A stretch of 64,000 bases of DNA from DYRB01 sp963845265 (lineage in GTDB: Bacteria; Pseudomonadota; Gammaproteobacteria; Chromatiales; Chromatiaceae): positions 124,001 to 188,000 of the forward strand of contig CAWJRN010000007.1 of the NCBI GenBank assembly GCA_963845265.1, read 5' to 3'. A model generated the notes under the pieces. That model was not told the origin of the DNA. It ran no database searches and was given only the letters and a program-made list of their open reading frames with translations. Both the position numbers and the translations under genes were made by a program. Positions 26,550-39,633 of the stretch are shown here, one piece after another (the first letter of the stretch is position 1; each line of letters starts with the position of its first letter).

Positions 26550-27797
26550 ATGAGATCGGGTCGGAACCATGCGTCAAGCGGTGGGGCCGCATCGCGGCCC
26601 GAGCGGCCGAACGGCATGCGTCTGGGCAGGATTGCCGGGGTAGAGGTAACCCTGGACTGGAGCCTGCTGATCATCTTCGCGCTGATCGCCATGGCCCTTT
26701 CCGGCGGAGTGCTGCCCCGTTGGCACCCCGATTGGGGCCAGGCCAAGGTGCTCGTGACGGCCTTCGCCGCCGCCGCGCTCTTCCTGGTCTCGGTCCTTGT
26801 TCACGAGCTGGCCCATGCCCTGGTCGGACGGCGGCTCGGAGTCGAGATCCGGCGGATCACGCTGTTCGTCTTCGGTGGCATGGCCCACATGGAGGGGGAG
26901 CCCAAAACCTGGCAGGCGGAGCTGGGGATGGCTATCGCCGGCCCCCTGGCCAGCCTGGCCTTGGGGCTCCTGTGCCTCATCTTGGCCGGGATCATCGCGG
27001 GGCCGATCGACTTGGATCCGCAGGATCCCGGCAAGGGTCTCGCCCAGATCGGACCGCTCGCCACCCTGTTGCTTTGGCTCGGACCGGTTAACATCGTTCT
27101 TGGTTTGTTCAACCTGGTCCCGGGCTTTCCGCTCGACGGTGGGCGGGTGCTCCGCGCCGTCCTCTGGGGCCTTACCGGGGACCTGACCCGATCGACCTTG
27201 ACGGCTGCCGCGGTCGGGCAGGCATTCGCCTGGTTGCTCATCGCCACGGGCTTCGCGATGGCCCTGGGGGTGCGCGTGCCCTTTTTCGGCTCAGGGGCGA
27301 TCGGCGGACTCTGGCTCGCCTTGATCGGCTGGTTCCTCGGCAACGCGGCGAGGCAGAGCTATCAGGTGCGGCTGATCGAGGATCGCCTGGCAACGCTGCC
27401 AGTGAGTCGGGTGATGCACCACGATTACCGGGTCGTCGAGCCCGACGCCAGAGTGCAGGATCTGGTGGACGACGGATTTCTCGTGCTCAGTCAGCGCGCC
27501 TACCCAGTGGTTTCGGACGGCGAGCTGCGCGGGGTGGTGAGCCTGGAGGACGTGCGCCGGCTAGGGCGCGATCAATGGCCCTCGCGGCGCGCCGCCGACA
27601 TTATGACGCCGCTCGAGCGGCTGCATACCATGACGCCCTCGCAGTCCGCGTCCGCCGCCCTCGCTCTGCTGGCCGAACGAGGCGTCAACCAGTTGCTGGT
27701 GGTCGAGCGCGGCCGGGTGCTGGGACTCGTGACCCGCGAGGACATCCTCAAATGGATGGTCCTGGGCCCGGGGGCGTCCTCGCGCGAGGCCGATTGA
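26550..27797 (+). CDS. site-2 protease (M50) with two CBS domains
   Basis: This 415-residue membrane metalloprotease has the zinc motif LVHELAHAL and the second motif NLVPGFPLDGGR, which carries the third ligand (Asp). Six or so membrane helices occupy residues 30-245. Two CBS domains follow at about 285-395 (MHHDYRVVEPDARVQDLVDD and MTPLERLHTMTPSQSAS). M50 proteases with CBS domains (group 3 site-2 proteases, SpoIVFB-like fold) cut substrates within the membrane, and the CBS pair may sense adenine nucleotides. ATG 26550 has GGAGG five bases before it. Longer starts exist upstream. The gene is divergent from the ATP synthase operon. Confidence 0.85.
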   Translation: MRSGRNHASSGGAASRPERPNGMRLGRIAGVEVTLDWSLLIIFALIAMALSGGVLPRWHPDWGQAKVLVTAFAAAALFLVSVLVHELAHALVGRRLGVEIRRITLFVFGGMAHMEGEPKTWQAELGMAIAGPLASLALGLLCLILAGIIAGPIDLDPQDPGKGLAQIGPLATLLLWLGPVNIVLGLFNLVPGFPLDGGRVLRAVLWGLTGDLTRSTLTAAAVGQAFAWLLIATGFAMALGVRVPFFGSGAIGGLWLALIGWFLGNAARQSYQVRLIEDRLATLPVSRVMHHDYRVVEPDARVQDLVDDGFLVLSQRAYPVVSDGELRGVVSLEDVRRLGRDQWPSRRAADIMTPLERLHTMTPSQSASAALALLAERGVNQLLVVERGRVLGLVTREDILKWMVLGPGASSREAD

Positions 27798-28064
27798 TAC
27801 CCGGGACCTTGATGCGACCGGCGAGCCGTCGCGGCGATGTTGGATGGCGCCAATCCGCGGCGGCGTTGGTTCAGGTGCCCGACGCGTTGTCGGACCCTTG
27901 GCCGTTCACTATGCTTAATAGGCGGGCGTACCCGACGCAGCGCAGGAGGCAATCAGCGATGCAACCCCAGACGACCGCCACCTTCCTTGCCGTCGGCGCG
28001 TATTTCGAAGGTCTGCATTTGGCAGCGTCGGGCTGCGGTTTGGCACAGCCTTTCGGGGTAGGTC

Positions 28065-29977
28065 ATGCACTTCACGGTAGACCCTAAAAGTCTCCGGTGG
28101 GCACTTCGAGGCAGCCTGTCGGCAGCCGATGTCGGGAAGCGGCCCGGCTCCGCGGACCCGCATCTGGGGGCTGAGCCGATCCCCTGCGATGTCGCGCGCA
28201 CCCTGTCCGGCCTGTTTGCGCTGCGCTGCGAGAGGACGCCGAGCCAGATCGCCTACGGGCAATTCGAGGGCCAGGGGTGGCGTTACTACTGCTGGCAGGA
28301 GGTGGCCGACCGAGTCGCTCGCTGGCGGAGCGGCCTGTCCGGCGCCGGGCTGCAGCCCGGCGACCGGGTCGCGATGAGCCTGCCGAACGGCGTCGACTGG
28401 GTCTGCTTCGATCAGGCGGCCCTGGGGCTGGGTCTGGTCACGGTCCCCCTGTATACCACTGACAACCCGGGCAGCCTCGCCCACATCTTGGAGGATTCCG
28501 GGGCGCGATTCCTGTTGATCGATTCGGACGAGCGCTGGGCGCCGCTGGCAGCACTACGGCATCGACTCCCGCGGCTGCAGCAGGTCCTGTGCCAGCATGT
28601 TGCCGCGGCAGTGGACGATCCCGCGGTGCGCTGCGTCGACGACTGGTTGCCTTCCGCGGGCATCGCCAGTCACCCGAGCGACGACCCGGATGCCCTTGCG
28701 ACCCTGGTCTACACGTCTGGGACCACTGGCCCCGCGAAGGGGGTGATGCTGTCCCATCGCAACATCCTTTGGAATGCGGAGGCGGTCCTGCGGCGCATCC
28801 CCGCCCTGCCGACGGACGTCTTTCTCTCATTTTTGCCCTTGGCCCACGCCTTCGAGCGGACCGTCGGCTATTACCTGCCGATGATGGCGGGGTCCTGCGT
28901 CACCTATGCCCGCTCCATCGAACAGTTGCGCGAGGATTTCTTGACGGTCCGTCCCACTGTCCTGCTCTCGGTCCCGCGGATCTACGACAAGATCTACGCG
29001 GCCGTCCAGGCAAAGCTGGGGGAGCGTGGCCTCAAGCGGCGCCTGTTCGACCGGACGATTGCCATCGGCTGGCAGCGCTTCGAGGCTGCGTGTGGACGCG
29101 GGCCGCTTCCTGGCGTAACGGACCGCCTGCTCTGGCCGCTGCTGCAGCATCTGGCGGCAAGACCGGTGCTGAGCCGCCTCGGCGGCCGCGTGCGGGTCGC
29201 GGTGAGCGGCGGTGCCCCCCTGTCGGCGACGGTCGCGCGCTTCTTCGTCGGCCTGGGACTGCCGCTGACCGAAGGCTACGGGTTGACCGAGGCTGCGCCG
29301 GTTGTCACCAACGTCGCACCGCAGGCATTCCTCCCGGGCTATGTGGGCCTACCGCTGCCCGGCGTCGAGACTCGCATCGGCCCGCAGGACGAACTGCTCG
29401 TCCGCGCGCCGAGCCTCATGCAGGGCTATTGGGGCCAACCGGAAGCGACCGCCCAGGCGATCGACGCCGACGGCTGGCTTCACACCGGCGACGTGGCCGA
29501 GATGCGCGAACGCTACGTCGCGATCCGCGGGCGTTTGAAGGAAATTCTGGTGACATCCACCGGAGAAAAGGTCCCGCCCGCGGACATGGAGATGGCGTTG
29601 ACCATGGACCCCCTGTTCGACCAGGTCATGGTGGTGGGGGAAGGCCGCCCCTACCTCGCAGCCCTCCTGGTGCTGGCGGCGGAGCCATGGCGGCGCTTGG
29701 CCGTCAGACTTGGGCTGGACCCTGCCGATCTCCAGTCGCTGGCAGACCCGACGGCCATCGAGGCCACCATGGCCCGGGTCGCAGACCGGCTCGGCGCCTT
29801 CCCGGGCTACGCCCAGGTCCGGGCGGTGCATCTGAGCCTGTCGCCCTGGACTACGCAGAACGGCCTGATCACGCCCACGATGAAGCTCAAGCGGCCGGAG
29901 CTGGAGGCCCGCTTCGCGACCGTCATCAATGCCCTCTATGAGCAGCGGCAGGGGTCGCCTGCAATCCCAAGAACCTG

Positions 29978-29978
<1 letters not shown>
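28065..29978 (+). CDS. long-chain acyl-CoA synthetase (AMP-forming)
   Basis: This 637-residue adenylate-forming enzyme has the AMP-binding P-loop YTSGTTGPAKGVMLSH near 216-231. TEGYGLTEAAP is near 403-413, DGWLHTGDV and the hinge RGRLKEILVTSTGEK are near 470-500, and the C-terminal catalytic lysine region is TPTMKLKRPE. The long form without an ATP-grasp domain matches FadD15-type long-chain acyl-CoA synthetases. GGGGTAGG lies before the ATG at 28065. The stop overlaps the start of the next gene (TGATG), so the two are co-translated and probably act in one lipid pathway. Confidence 0.85.
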
Positions 29979-32812
<2,834 letters not shown>

Positions 32813-32982
32813 GTCCGGAGTTCTGGAGGTGCTCTGGGGTCCCTGCGACCGCCCACGCACATGCCGGGGGCTTTGACCCGCAGGCATGCAGCGCACTGCT
32901 CCGGCGGCTTGAGGGGCGCGGAGAAAGCAAGCGAAGCTTGCAGACGGAGCGTCCCTCACGAAGCGTTAGGCGATGTCTGTCA

Positions 32983-33111
32983 ACAACACTACCCGCCTGT
33001 TTGTCTTTTCGCACCCCTTCCGCGTTGCGCCAGCAGTCGCATAGCCCTGCTATGCTCCTGGTGCCGCGCCTTGAAGGCGAACGAAAATCCTACGCACTCG
33101 GGTAGGGTTGT
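32983..33111. repeat. 129-base imperfect palindrome in an intergenic region
   Basis: The centre is GCATAG-CCCTG-CTATGC around 33047. The arms extend outward with mismatches to ACAACACTACCCG at 32983-32995 and CGGGTAGGGTTGT at 33099-33111. This may be a miniature transposable element or a large structured RNA. The rest of the 557-base gap 32813-33369 shows no gene. Open frames there have no family resemblance. Confidence 0.7.
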
Positions 33112-33369
33112 TTACGGCAATCGCCTTAGCGATCATTTGTTACTTGCGCCAGAGTTTGGGATTGTCGAGTGCATCGGCGCAAACTACCCGCCCACTCGAA
33201 CGTCCTATTACACCCTCCGGGCCTTCTGTGGTACCAAACGCGGACATAGCAACGCCCGAGATCGCGTGGAGGTCAGCATCGATAGCTTTGCGGATTGCCC
33301 TGCAACGCTGAGCCCGTTCGGGAGCTGTTGAAGTTGGCCCCGGGAACGGGAATGGTCGGACCCCATGCA

Positions 33370-34668
33370 TCAGATCGCGTCCAGGGCGGCACTCAGGTCG
33401 GCGATGATGTCCTCGGGGTGCTCCAGCCCCATGGACAGGCGGATGCCGCCAGGGTCTAGGTGCGCCTCTTGTTGGACTGCGGCAGGGACGGCGGCATGGG
33501 TCATGGAGGCAGGGTGCTCGATCAGGGTGCGGATCTGTCCAAGGGAGACAGCCAGCGTTATGGAAAGGGCGTGGTCCGCGATGTGGTCCATGACGCGGGC
33601 GCCGAGGCGCTTGACCGCTTCGCCTTCTCCGCGCAACAGGAAATAGACCAGTATGCCGGGGGCGAATTGGCCGTCGAAGTCGCGCATCTGGCGCTGTGCC
33701 AGCTCATGCTGAGGATGGCTCGGTAGGCCGGGGTAGCTCACCCGCGCCACCTTGGGGTGCTGCTCCAGGAACTGCGCGACCAGAAGGGCCGTGGCAATTT
33801 GCTGCCTGGTTCGCAGCACCAGGGTTGGCAGGCCGTACACCAGGTGCGGCCAGGCGGCCCTCGGCGCCAGCACGCCACCGAAGTCCTTGCGGTAGAGGAG
33901 CAGGTCGGGCTCCAGGAACCTGGGGCCGATCACAGCGCCGCCCATGTCGGTACCGAAGCCGCCGATGTTCTTGGTGAGGCTCTCCACCACCACGTCGATG
34001 CCGTGCTCGAGGGGACGCTGGCAGAAGGGGGTGGCGAAGGTATTGTCGATGACGGTGAAGACCCGTCGGCGGGGCAGGCGGCCGGCGTTGTGCTCCCCGA
34101 CCAAGCGGGCGATCTGTGCGAGATCGAGCAGGTCGAGCGTGGGGTTGCAGGGCGTCTCGCCGAAAACCGCCATGATCTGCGGCTCGCTGTCGAGTAGCGT
34201 CTGGAGTCGGTCGAGGTCGGTGAGATCCTCCAGCAGCACCTTGATGCCCAGACGGGGCAACCAGTTGGTGAAGAGCGAATAGGTGCAACCGTAGATGGTG
34301 TGGTGGGACAGCAGGGTATCGCCGCGCTTGAGCAGGACGCCCAGACCAGCGGCGATCGAGGCCATTCCACTGGCGAAGGCGACGCACACCTCGCCCCCCT
34401 CGGCCAGCTCGAGGTTCTCCTCCAGCATCCCGCGACTCGGCTCATCGAGCCGATCATAGATGTAGATCGGCGGTTGCAGCTCGCGGTTGAACTCGGGGTT
34501 GGCGAACTCTCGGAAACCCTCGGCGCCCCGCTCCGCGCTCTCCAGCCGATAGGCGACCGAGGCGCTGATGGGCGGCACGATGTGGTCCTGGTAGTTCCAG
34601 TGGGGGCTGTGCAGCTTGCCTTGAATCAGACGGGTCTGCTTGTGGTAGGAGTCATTATCTTTGGTCAT
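33370..34668 (-). CDS. PLP-dependent trans-sulfuration enzyme (Cys/Met metabolism family)
   Basis: The protein has 432 residues of the cystathionine gamma-synthase / gamma-lyase / O-acylhomoserine sulfhydrylase / methionine gamma-lyase family. The PLP lysine lies in SLTKNIGGFGTDMGG. SGMASIAA is the phosphate-binding loop, and FGETPCNPTLDLLDL and VIDNTFATP are conserved core segments. The exact reaction cannot be decided from motifs. The long insert region and the sequence FREFANPEFN in place of the usual YSRYGNPT-type signature set it apart from the well-known subgroups. It stands alone on the minus strand. Confidence 0.8.
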   Translation of the reverse strand: MTKDNDSYHKQTRLIQGKLHSPHWNYQDHIVPPISASVAYRLESAERGAEGFREFANPEFNRELQPPIYIYDRLDEPSRGMLEENLELAEGGEVCVAFASGMASIAAGLGVLLKRGDTLLSHHTIYGCTYSLFTNWLPRLGIKVLLEDLTDLDRLQTLLDSEPQIMAVFGETPCNPTLDLLDLAQIARLVGEHNAGRLPRRRVFTVIDNTFATPFCQRPLEHGIDVVVESLTKNIGGFGTDMGGAVIGPRFLEPDLLLYRKDFGGVLAPRAAWPHLVYGLPTLVLRTRQQIATALLVAQFLEQHPKVARVSYPGLPSHPQHELAQRQMRDFDGQFAPGILVYFLLRGEGEAVKRLGARVMDHIADHALSITLAVSLGQIRTLIEHPASMTHAAVPAAVQQEAHLDPGGIRLSMGLEHPEDIIADLSAALDAI

Positions 34669-34809
34669 GGCGGCTCGCACTCGGTGACGACAGGGGTCGT
34701 GTGGCGGCCTGCCGGCGAAGCGCCGCAGATCGCCGAATTGGAGACCGCCGAACGGTCATGGCGCCGGGGCCACCCTGGATGGCGAAGTGCGCGCGCCATG
34801 ACCGTTTCC

Positions 34810-34878
34810 CCGCACCCCAACCTTCTCCCAGAGGAAGGAGGCGACTTGGAGCGCCTGCGGCGCGACTTTGACGGTAAT
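34810..34878 (+). repeat. intergenic repeat, copy 3
   Basis: CCGCACCCCAACCTTCTCCC leads into a hairpin, a GCGCCTGCGGCGC core and GACTTTGACGGTAA. It is the same element as at 23334-23403 (reverse) and 10426-10490. It occupies part of the 431-base gap 34669-35099 between two divergent genes. Nothing else is recognisable there. Confidence 0.7.
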
Positions 34879-35099
34879 CCTAGCCGAGCCGGCGCCCGGG
34901 CGGCGAGTCCAATTTTCCGCGCAGCCCTGGACGGATCTGGGAGATCGGCCCCCCGTCGCGACCTTTCCCATCGCGGTGTCCCAAAAACTTCGGGCGCATG
35001 GTGTTGGGGCGTATACCATTCCCTCTTATCCATGCCACTCCCATCCCGGCGCGCCTGAACGAGGCTAGTTGCGTTCGCCGACTCAAAGGGCTCGTATCC

Positions 35100-36516
35100 A
35101 TGAAATCCACCTCGCTCATCGCCCTGATGCTCACCCTGCCCAGCGCGCTGGCCCTGCCTGCGGACAGCGTCTGGGTGATCGGCGGCGGCCCCGACGTCTA
35201 TGACTCCCAGGTGCAGATCGAGGGCAATGTCCTGTGGGTCCTGCAGGCCATGGATAGTCTCCCCGGGGAGCGGAGGGTGCGTGTGTTCTTCACCGACGGC
35301 CAGGAGGAAACCCCGGACGTCCTGGAGTGGACCCGGCCGCCGGAGACCGCGGCGGCCCTCCAGCCCTTGGCCCGAGTATTCGATGCGTATTGGCGTAACG
35401 GCTTGCGTTATCCGCAACCACCGCGTTCCCGATGTGGCGGGGACGACCGAGGCGGGACCCTTGAGCGAGGCCCTTGGGGCCGACCTCAGCGCCCTGAAGC
35501 CTGCGGACAAGGGTTGGCTCATCTTCATGGGACACGGGACCCAAGGCGAGGAACTCGATAACTGCCTTGAACTCTGGAACGACACACAACTCGCGGTGAG
35601 CGACCTTCAGGCCCTGCTCGACAAGTCGCCGCGGGACACCCGCCTGCGCTTTCTCTTCAGCCAGTGCTATTCGGGCGCCTTTGCCAGGCTGGCGACGCCC
35701 GGCAGCAACCGCTGCGGCTTTATGGCCGCGCCCCCGGACCAGGTATCCGAGGGCAGCTCTCCCGCGGTCGAGAAGAGAGACTTCGAGGATTACGGCACCT
35801 ACTTCTTTGCCGCCCTCACCGGCAGTGAGAGGGACCACTCCGGCCTGGATGGCGTACTCGACTGGGACAGCAGTGGTTGGGTGACCCCGTTGGAGGCCCA
35901 TTTTCACGTCCTGACCACGGCCTTCAGCGCCGACATCCCCATGGCCACCAGCGAGGCGCTCCTGATGGAGTGGCGGCCGGGTGAGATCCCGGACCTCCTG
36001 ACCTCTGTGGATCGTGACGACAACGAATACTCCGGGCTGGCCTTGACGATGATGCGGGACATCGGGATCGACCCGGCCGCGGAGCCGGGCAAGGAGATGC
36101 ACCGTCGGCAACTGGAGGTACAAGGCCAATGGACGCGGCTGGAGCAGGATCAGGAGCGGCTGCGCAAGGAGATCGCCGCCTCCCAGGAGGACCTTCGCCG
36201 GGAGGTGCTGCGGCGTTGGCCCCAGGCGGCCAACCCCTATACCCTCGGATTCCGGCGCTTCCTCGCCGAGGACCTGGACGCCGCCCAGGCATTCATCGAA
36301 GCCCACCCTGAGTATGCCGAGTTGCGGCGGCGCCAGGAGCTCTTTCTGAAACAGGACGATCAGGCGCTGCGGCTGCGGCGGGAGCGCAGTCGGTTGTACA
36401 GGATCGCCCATCTGCTCCGTCTGGCGTGGTTGAAGGCCGCCCTGGAGCGTGAAGGGCCGGCAGACCAGTTGGAGCGATACCGGCGGTTGCGGGAATGCGA
36501 GTCGGCGCCGTTCTGA
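35100..36516 (+). CDS. secreted caspase-like (C13/C14-type) protein, frameshifted
   Basis: A signal peptide (MKSTSLIALMLTLPSALAL) starts at ATG 35100. The frame breaks near 35405-35412: family-like reading passes from GLRY to RNHRVPDVAG in the next frame, one extra base. Beyond it, IFMGHGTQGEEL supplies a candidate catalytic His and FLFSQCYSGAF a candidate catalytic Cys, the dyad of caspase-fold peptidases. A C-terminal region of about 150 residues is charged and helical, probably coiled coil (QEDLRREVLRRW, LRRRQELFLKQD). The joined chain would be about 471 residues. The substrate is unknown. The break could be sequence error or true inactivation. Confidence 0.6.
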
Positions 36517-36613
36517 GTCCGGGGGGTGAGATGACGCCCAGTCGGTTGCATGGACGTCATCGCAGGCATACAAGTGTGCGAAGGTCATGCCCGTCGAGTG
36601 TTGAGAGGTCCCT

Positions 36614-38239
36614 ATGCACCACATCCTGGACATTGCCGCCAAGCTGCGGATTTCGCCGGAGGACCTCCTGGTCTGCGGAGAGCACGTGGCCAAGCTGCGG
36701 CTTGGGGCCTTGCCCAGTCGGGATGCGGTCCTCGATGGCCGGCTGGTCCTGATCTCGGCCATCAACCCGACCCGCGCCGGGGAGGGGAAGACGACGGTCG
36801 CCATCGGTCTGGCCCAGGGTCTGGAAAGGATCGGGCGGCGGGCCGCCCTGGCCCTGCGCGAGCCCTCCCTCGGGCCCATCTTCGGCATCAAGGGGGGCGG
36901 TACCGGCGGCGGCCGCTGCCGTCTCGAACCTTCGACGCGGATCAACATGCATTTCACAGGCGACCTGCATGCGGTGGGTGCGGCCCACAACCTGCTGGCC
37001 GCCCTGGTGGACAACGCGATCCACTTCCGTAGCGAGCTCGATCTGGAGCAGCGCCAGATCTTCTGGCGGCGGGTGCTCGATGTGAACGACCGGGCCTTGC
37101 GCCAAGTGGTGATCGGCCTGGGTGGAAGGCCGAACGGCGTGCCGCGCGAGGCCAGCTTCGACATCACCGCCGCTTCGGAGGTGATGGCGATCCTCTGCCT
37201 GGCGGAGGGCATCGAGGATCTCAAGGCCAGGCTGGGCCGCATCCTGGCCGGGTTCGACCGCAGCGGCAATCCCGTCACAGCGGCTGGGTTGCGGGCCGTG
37301 GGGGCCATGGCAGCCCTGCTGCACGACGCCATCCTGCCGAACCTGGTGCAGTCCACAGAGGGTGTGCCGGCGTTCGTGCATGGCGGACCCTTCGGCAATA
37401 TCGCCCATGGCTGCAACAGCGTGGTCGCCACCAGGGCGGCGGCGCAAGGCGCGGACTTTGTGGTCACCGAGGCCGGCTTCGGGTTCGACCTGGGTGCGGA
37501 GAAGTTCTTCGACATCAAGTGCCGCAGCTCGGGCCTGTGGCCGCGGGCCGTGGTGCTGGTAGTGACGGTCAGGGCCCTGCGTATCCATGGCGGCGGTGGT
37601 GCGGGCAGTGGCGGTCCGGTGTCCGAGGTCCGGCGCGGCCTGCTGCATCTGGACCATCACGTCCGTTGCGTGCGGATCTTCGGGTTCGAGCCCGTGATTG
37701 CGGTCAATTGCTTCGAAGGCGACACCGAGGCGGACCTGGCAGCGATCGAGACCGGCTGCCGCGAGCGTGGACTGGTGGCGGCGCGGTTCACCGGCTTCAC
37801 CGATGGCGGGGCCGGCGCCGAGGGGTTAGCGCAGGCGGTCATCGAGGCGGCGGAGCGGCCCGCCGGGCCTGTCCGTTACCTCTATGTCCTGGAAGACCCG
37901 CCGGAGGCAAAGATCGAGGCGGTTGCCCGGACCATCTACGGGGCCTCCGGCATCGCCTACAGCCGCACGGCCCGCCGGGATCTGGAGCAGGTTCGCCGCC
38001 TGGGCTACGAGGGACTGCCGATCTGTATCGCCAAGACCCACCTCAAGCTGGTGGAAGACGGCGATCGTGCGAGGGGAGGGAATCCGCCCTCGCTGCCGGT
38101 GGAATCGGTTCGGGTTGCGGCGGGCGCCGGCTACCTGCTCGCGCTGGCCGGGGACATCGTCACCATGCCGGGGCTGCCGCAAGAACCGGCCGCCTATCGG
38201 ATCGACCTCACCGAAGACGGTGAGGTGCTTGGGATCTAG
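36614..38239 (+). CDS. fhs: formate--tetrahydrofolate ligase
   Basis: This 541-residue enzyme joins formate to THF with ATP. The nucleotide loop NPTRAGEGKTTV is near 50-61, REPSLGPIFGIKGGGTGGG is near 82-100, and HGGPFGNIAHGCNS and TEAGFGFDLGAEKFFDIK follow. All are strongly conserved. The length is slightly under the usual 555. In a one-carbon context it supplies 10-formyl-THF for purines, serine or formate assimilation. MarC and SUF-like genes follow on the same strand after 18 bases. Confidence 0.9.
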   Translation: MHHILDIAAKLRISPEDLLVCGEHVAKLRLGALPSRDAVLDGRLVLISAINPTRAGEGKTTVAIGLAQGLERIGRRAALALREPSLGPIFGIKGGGTGGGRCRLEPSTRINMHFTGDLHAVGAAHNLLAALVDNAIHFRSELDLEQRQIFWRRVLDVNDRALRQVVIGLGGRPNGVPREASFDITAASEVMAILCLAEGIEDLKARLGRILAGFDRSGNPVTAAGLRAVGAMAALLHDAILPNLVQSTEGVPAFVHGGPFGNIAHGCNSVVATRAAAQGADFVVTEAGFGFDLGAEKFFDIKCRSSGLWPRAVVLVVTVRALRIHGGGGAGSGGPVSEVRRGLLHLDHHVRCVRIFGFEPVIAVNCFEGDTEADLAAIETGCRERGLVAARFTGFTDGGAGAEGLAQAVIEAAERPAGPVRYLYVLEDPPEAKIEAVARTIYGASGIAYSRTARRDLEQVRRLGYEGLPICIAKTHLKLVEDGDRARGGNPPSLPVESVRVAAGAGYLLALAGDIVTMPGLPQEPAAYRIDLTEDGEVLGI

Positions 38240-38257
38240 AGGCATCCTGCTCGCCCC

Positions 38258-38857
38258 ATGGACATCGTTTCTGCCGCCATCCTGCTCGCCATCATCATGG
38301 ACCCACTGGGAAACATCCCGCTGTTCCATTCCCTGCTCGGCCGCTACCCGCAGGAGCGACGTTTGCGCATCATTGCCCGGGAACTGGTCTTCGCCTATCT
38401 GGTGCTTCTGCTGTTTCTGGTGGCAGGCCAGACCATCCTGGACCACCTGGGCCTTGAGCGACCGGCATTGGGCGTCGCCGGGGGGGTGGTCTTGTTCATC
38501 ATCGCGGTGCGGATGGTCTTTCCCGAGGCCGACGGCGTGCGCCGCGGGGAGATCGATGAGGAGCCCTTCTTCGTCCCCTTGGCGGTACCGATGCTCGCCG
38601 GTCCGTCGGCGATGTCGGCGGTGCTGCTCCTGGTGAGTCGGGACCCTGGGCGTTTCTGGACCTGGTTCGGTGCCCTAAGCCTAGCCTGGTGCTTCAGCGC
38701 CGCGATTCTGCTGGCCTCCGGCGCCCTGTTCGAGATGCTCGGGCCGCGGGCCCTGCGCGCCCTGGTGCGCCTGACTGGCATGCTGCTGATCATGATCTCC
38801 GTGCAGATGCTCATGGACGGCGTGGCGGCCTATATTGCCGTACTGCCTGGCCGATGA
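38258..38857 (+). CDS. MarC-family membrane protein
   Basis: This 199-residue protein has six hydrophobic helices. The family hallmarks IIMDPLGNIPLFHSLL near 12-27 and VPLAVPMLAGPSAMSAVLLL near 108-127 place it in the MarC (UPF0056) family. The role of MarC proteins is unknown, and an early link to multidrug resistance was not upheld. The stop overlaps the ATG of the next gene. Confidence 0.85.
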   Translation: MDIVSAAILLAIIMDPLGNIPLFHSLLGRYPQERRLRIIARELVFAYLVLLLFLVAGQTILDHLGLERPALGVAGGVVLFIIAVRMVFPEADGVRRGEIDEEPFFVPLAVPMLAGPSAMSAVLLLVSRDPGRFWTWFGALSLAWCFSAAILLASGALFEMLGPRALRALVRLTGMLLIMISVQMLMDGVAAYIAVLPGR

Positions 38858-39633
38858 GTGTGAGGGCGACGCAAACCTGCCGGCTCCTCCGTGCGGATGG
38901 CAATGATCACCAAACGGCCACTGGGCCTCAGGTTGACCGGGGCCTCCACAGGGGCGGCCGTCATCGGCGTCCTGGCCCCCCGTACGATCGGCATCATGGC
39001 TATGTGCTCGCGTTGGCGTTTGCGGCCTGGTCGCCAGCGGCGGCGCTATGCTTTAAGCGAGGTGGTTACCGTCCAAGCGGCGGGGAAATCCGCTTCGCCG
39101 GACAGTGCATCGATGCACTACCTCTGCACCAGCGCGCACGCCTGGGCATTACCCTGGCGTGGCAGGAGCCCGCCCGATTCGAAGGTCTGTTGGTACGCGA
39201 TTATCTGGCCCTCGGCCCCAGGGAGGTGGACGCCGAAGATTGCCTGCGTCGGGTGGGCATGGTCCCCGCGGAGTATCTGGGGCGCATGCTGGACAAGACC
39301 CTGAGCGGTGGCGAGCGCAAACGCATCGAACTGGCCTCGGTCCTGGCGCTCAATCCAAGGCTGGTGATCCTGGACGAGCCGACCTCGGGCATCGACCTGC
39401 TGTCGATCCGGGAAATCATGGGTGTCATCCGCACTTTCAAGACCCGCGGCGCCGCAGTACTGCTCATCACCCATCGCGAGGAGATCGCCCGCATGGCGGA
39501 TCGCGCCTCGCAACTCTGCGGCGGGCGCATCGTCTGCACCGGCGACCCGGAGACGGTCGCGGAGAGCTACCAGGGCCGCGCCTGTGTGCGCTGCAACGGC
39601 GCGGATTGTCACGACGAGGGGGTATCCCCATGA
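38854..39633 (+). CDS. SufC/SmsC-like ABC ATPase lacking a recognisable Walker A
   Basis: The frame gives 259 residues. From about residue 72 it is a clear SufC-type ATPase: GGEIRFAG, Q-loop LAWQEPARFEG, signature LSGGERKRIELAS, Walker B LVILDEPTSGID and the switch LLITHREE. The first 70 residues have no P-loop in any frame and look non-coding (Arg-, Gly- and His-rich). SufC needs about 35 residues with the GxxGxGKST loop there. A deletion or replacement has removed it, so the protein is probably not active as is. A Cys-containing C-terminal tail (VRCNGADCHDE) is unusual. Confidence 0.6.
   Translation: MSVRATQTCRLLRADGNDHQTATGPQVDRGLHRGGRHRRPGPPYDRHHGYVLALAFAAWSPAAALCFKRGGYRPSGGEIRFAGQCIDALPLHQRARLGITLAWQEPARFEGLLVRDYLALGPREVDAEDCLRRVGMVPAEYLGRMLDKTLSGGERKRIELASVLALNPRLVILDEPTSGIDLLSIREIMGVIRTFKTRGAAVLLITHREEIARMADRASQLCGGRIVCTGDPETVAESYQGRACVRCNGADCHDEGVSP

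Noticed and set aside
24892..26592. 566-codon minus-strand frame overlapping atpD
   Set aside because: Low-complexity Arg/Gly/Pro translation in another frame of atpD; the beta subunit explains the DNA.
32963..32969. GTTAGGC as another attC core
   Set aside because: No RYYYAAC partner lies 50-140 bases upstream.
32861..33331. 157-codon open frame in the gap after the acyltransferase
   Set aside because: It runs through the long palindrome, changes composition and has no family resemblance.
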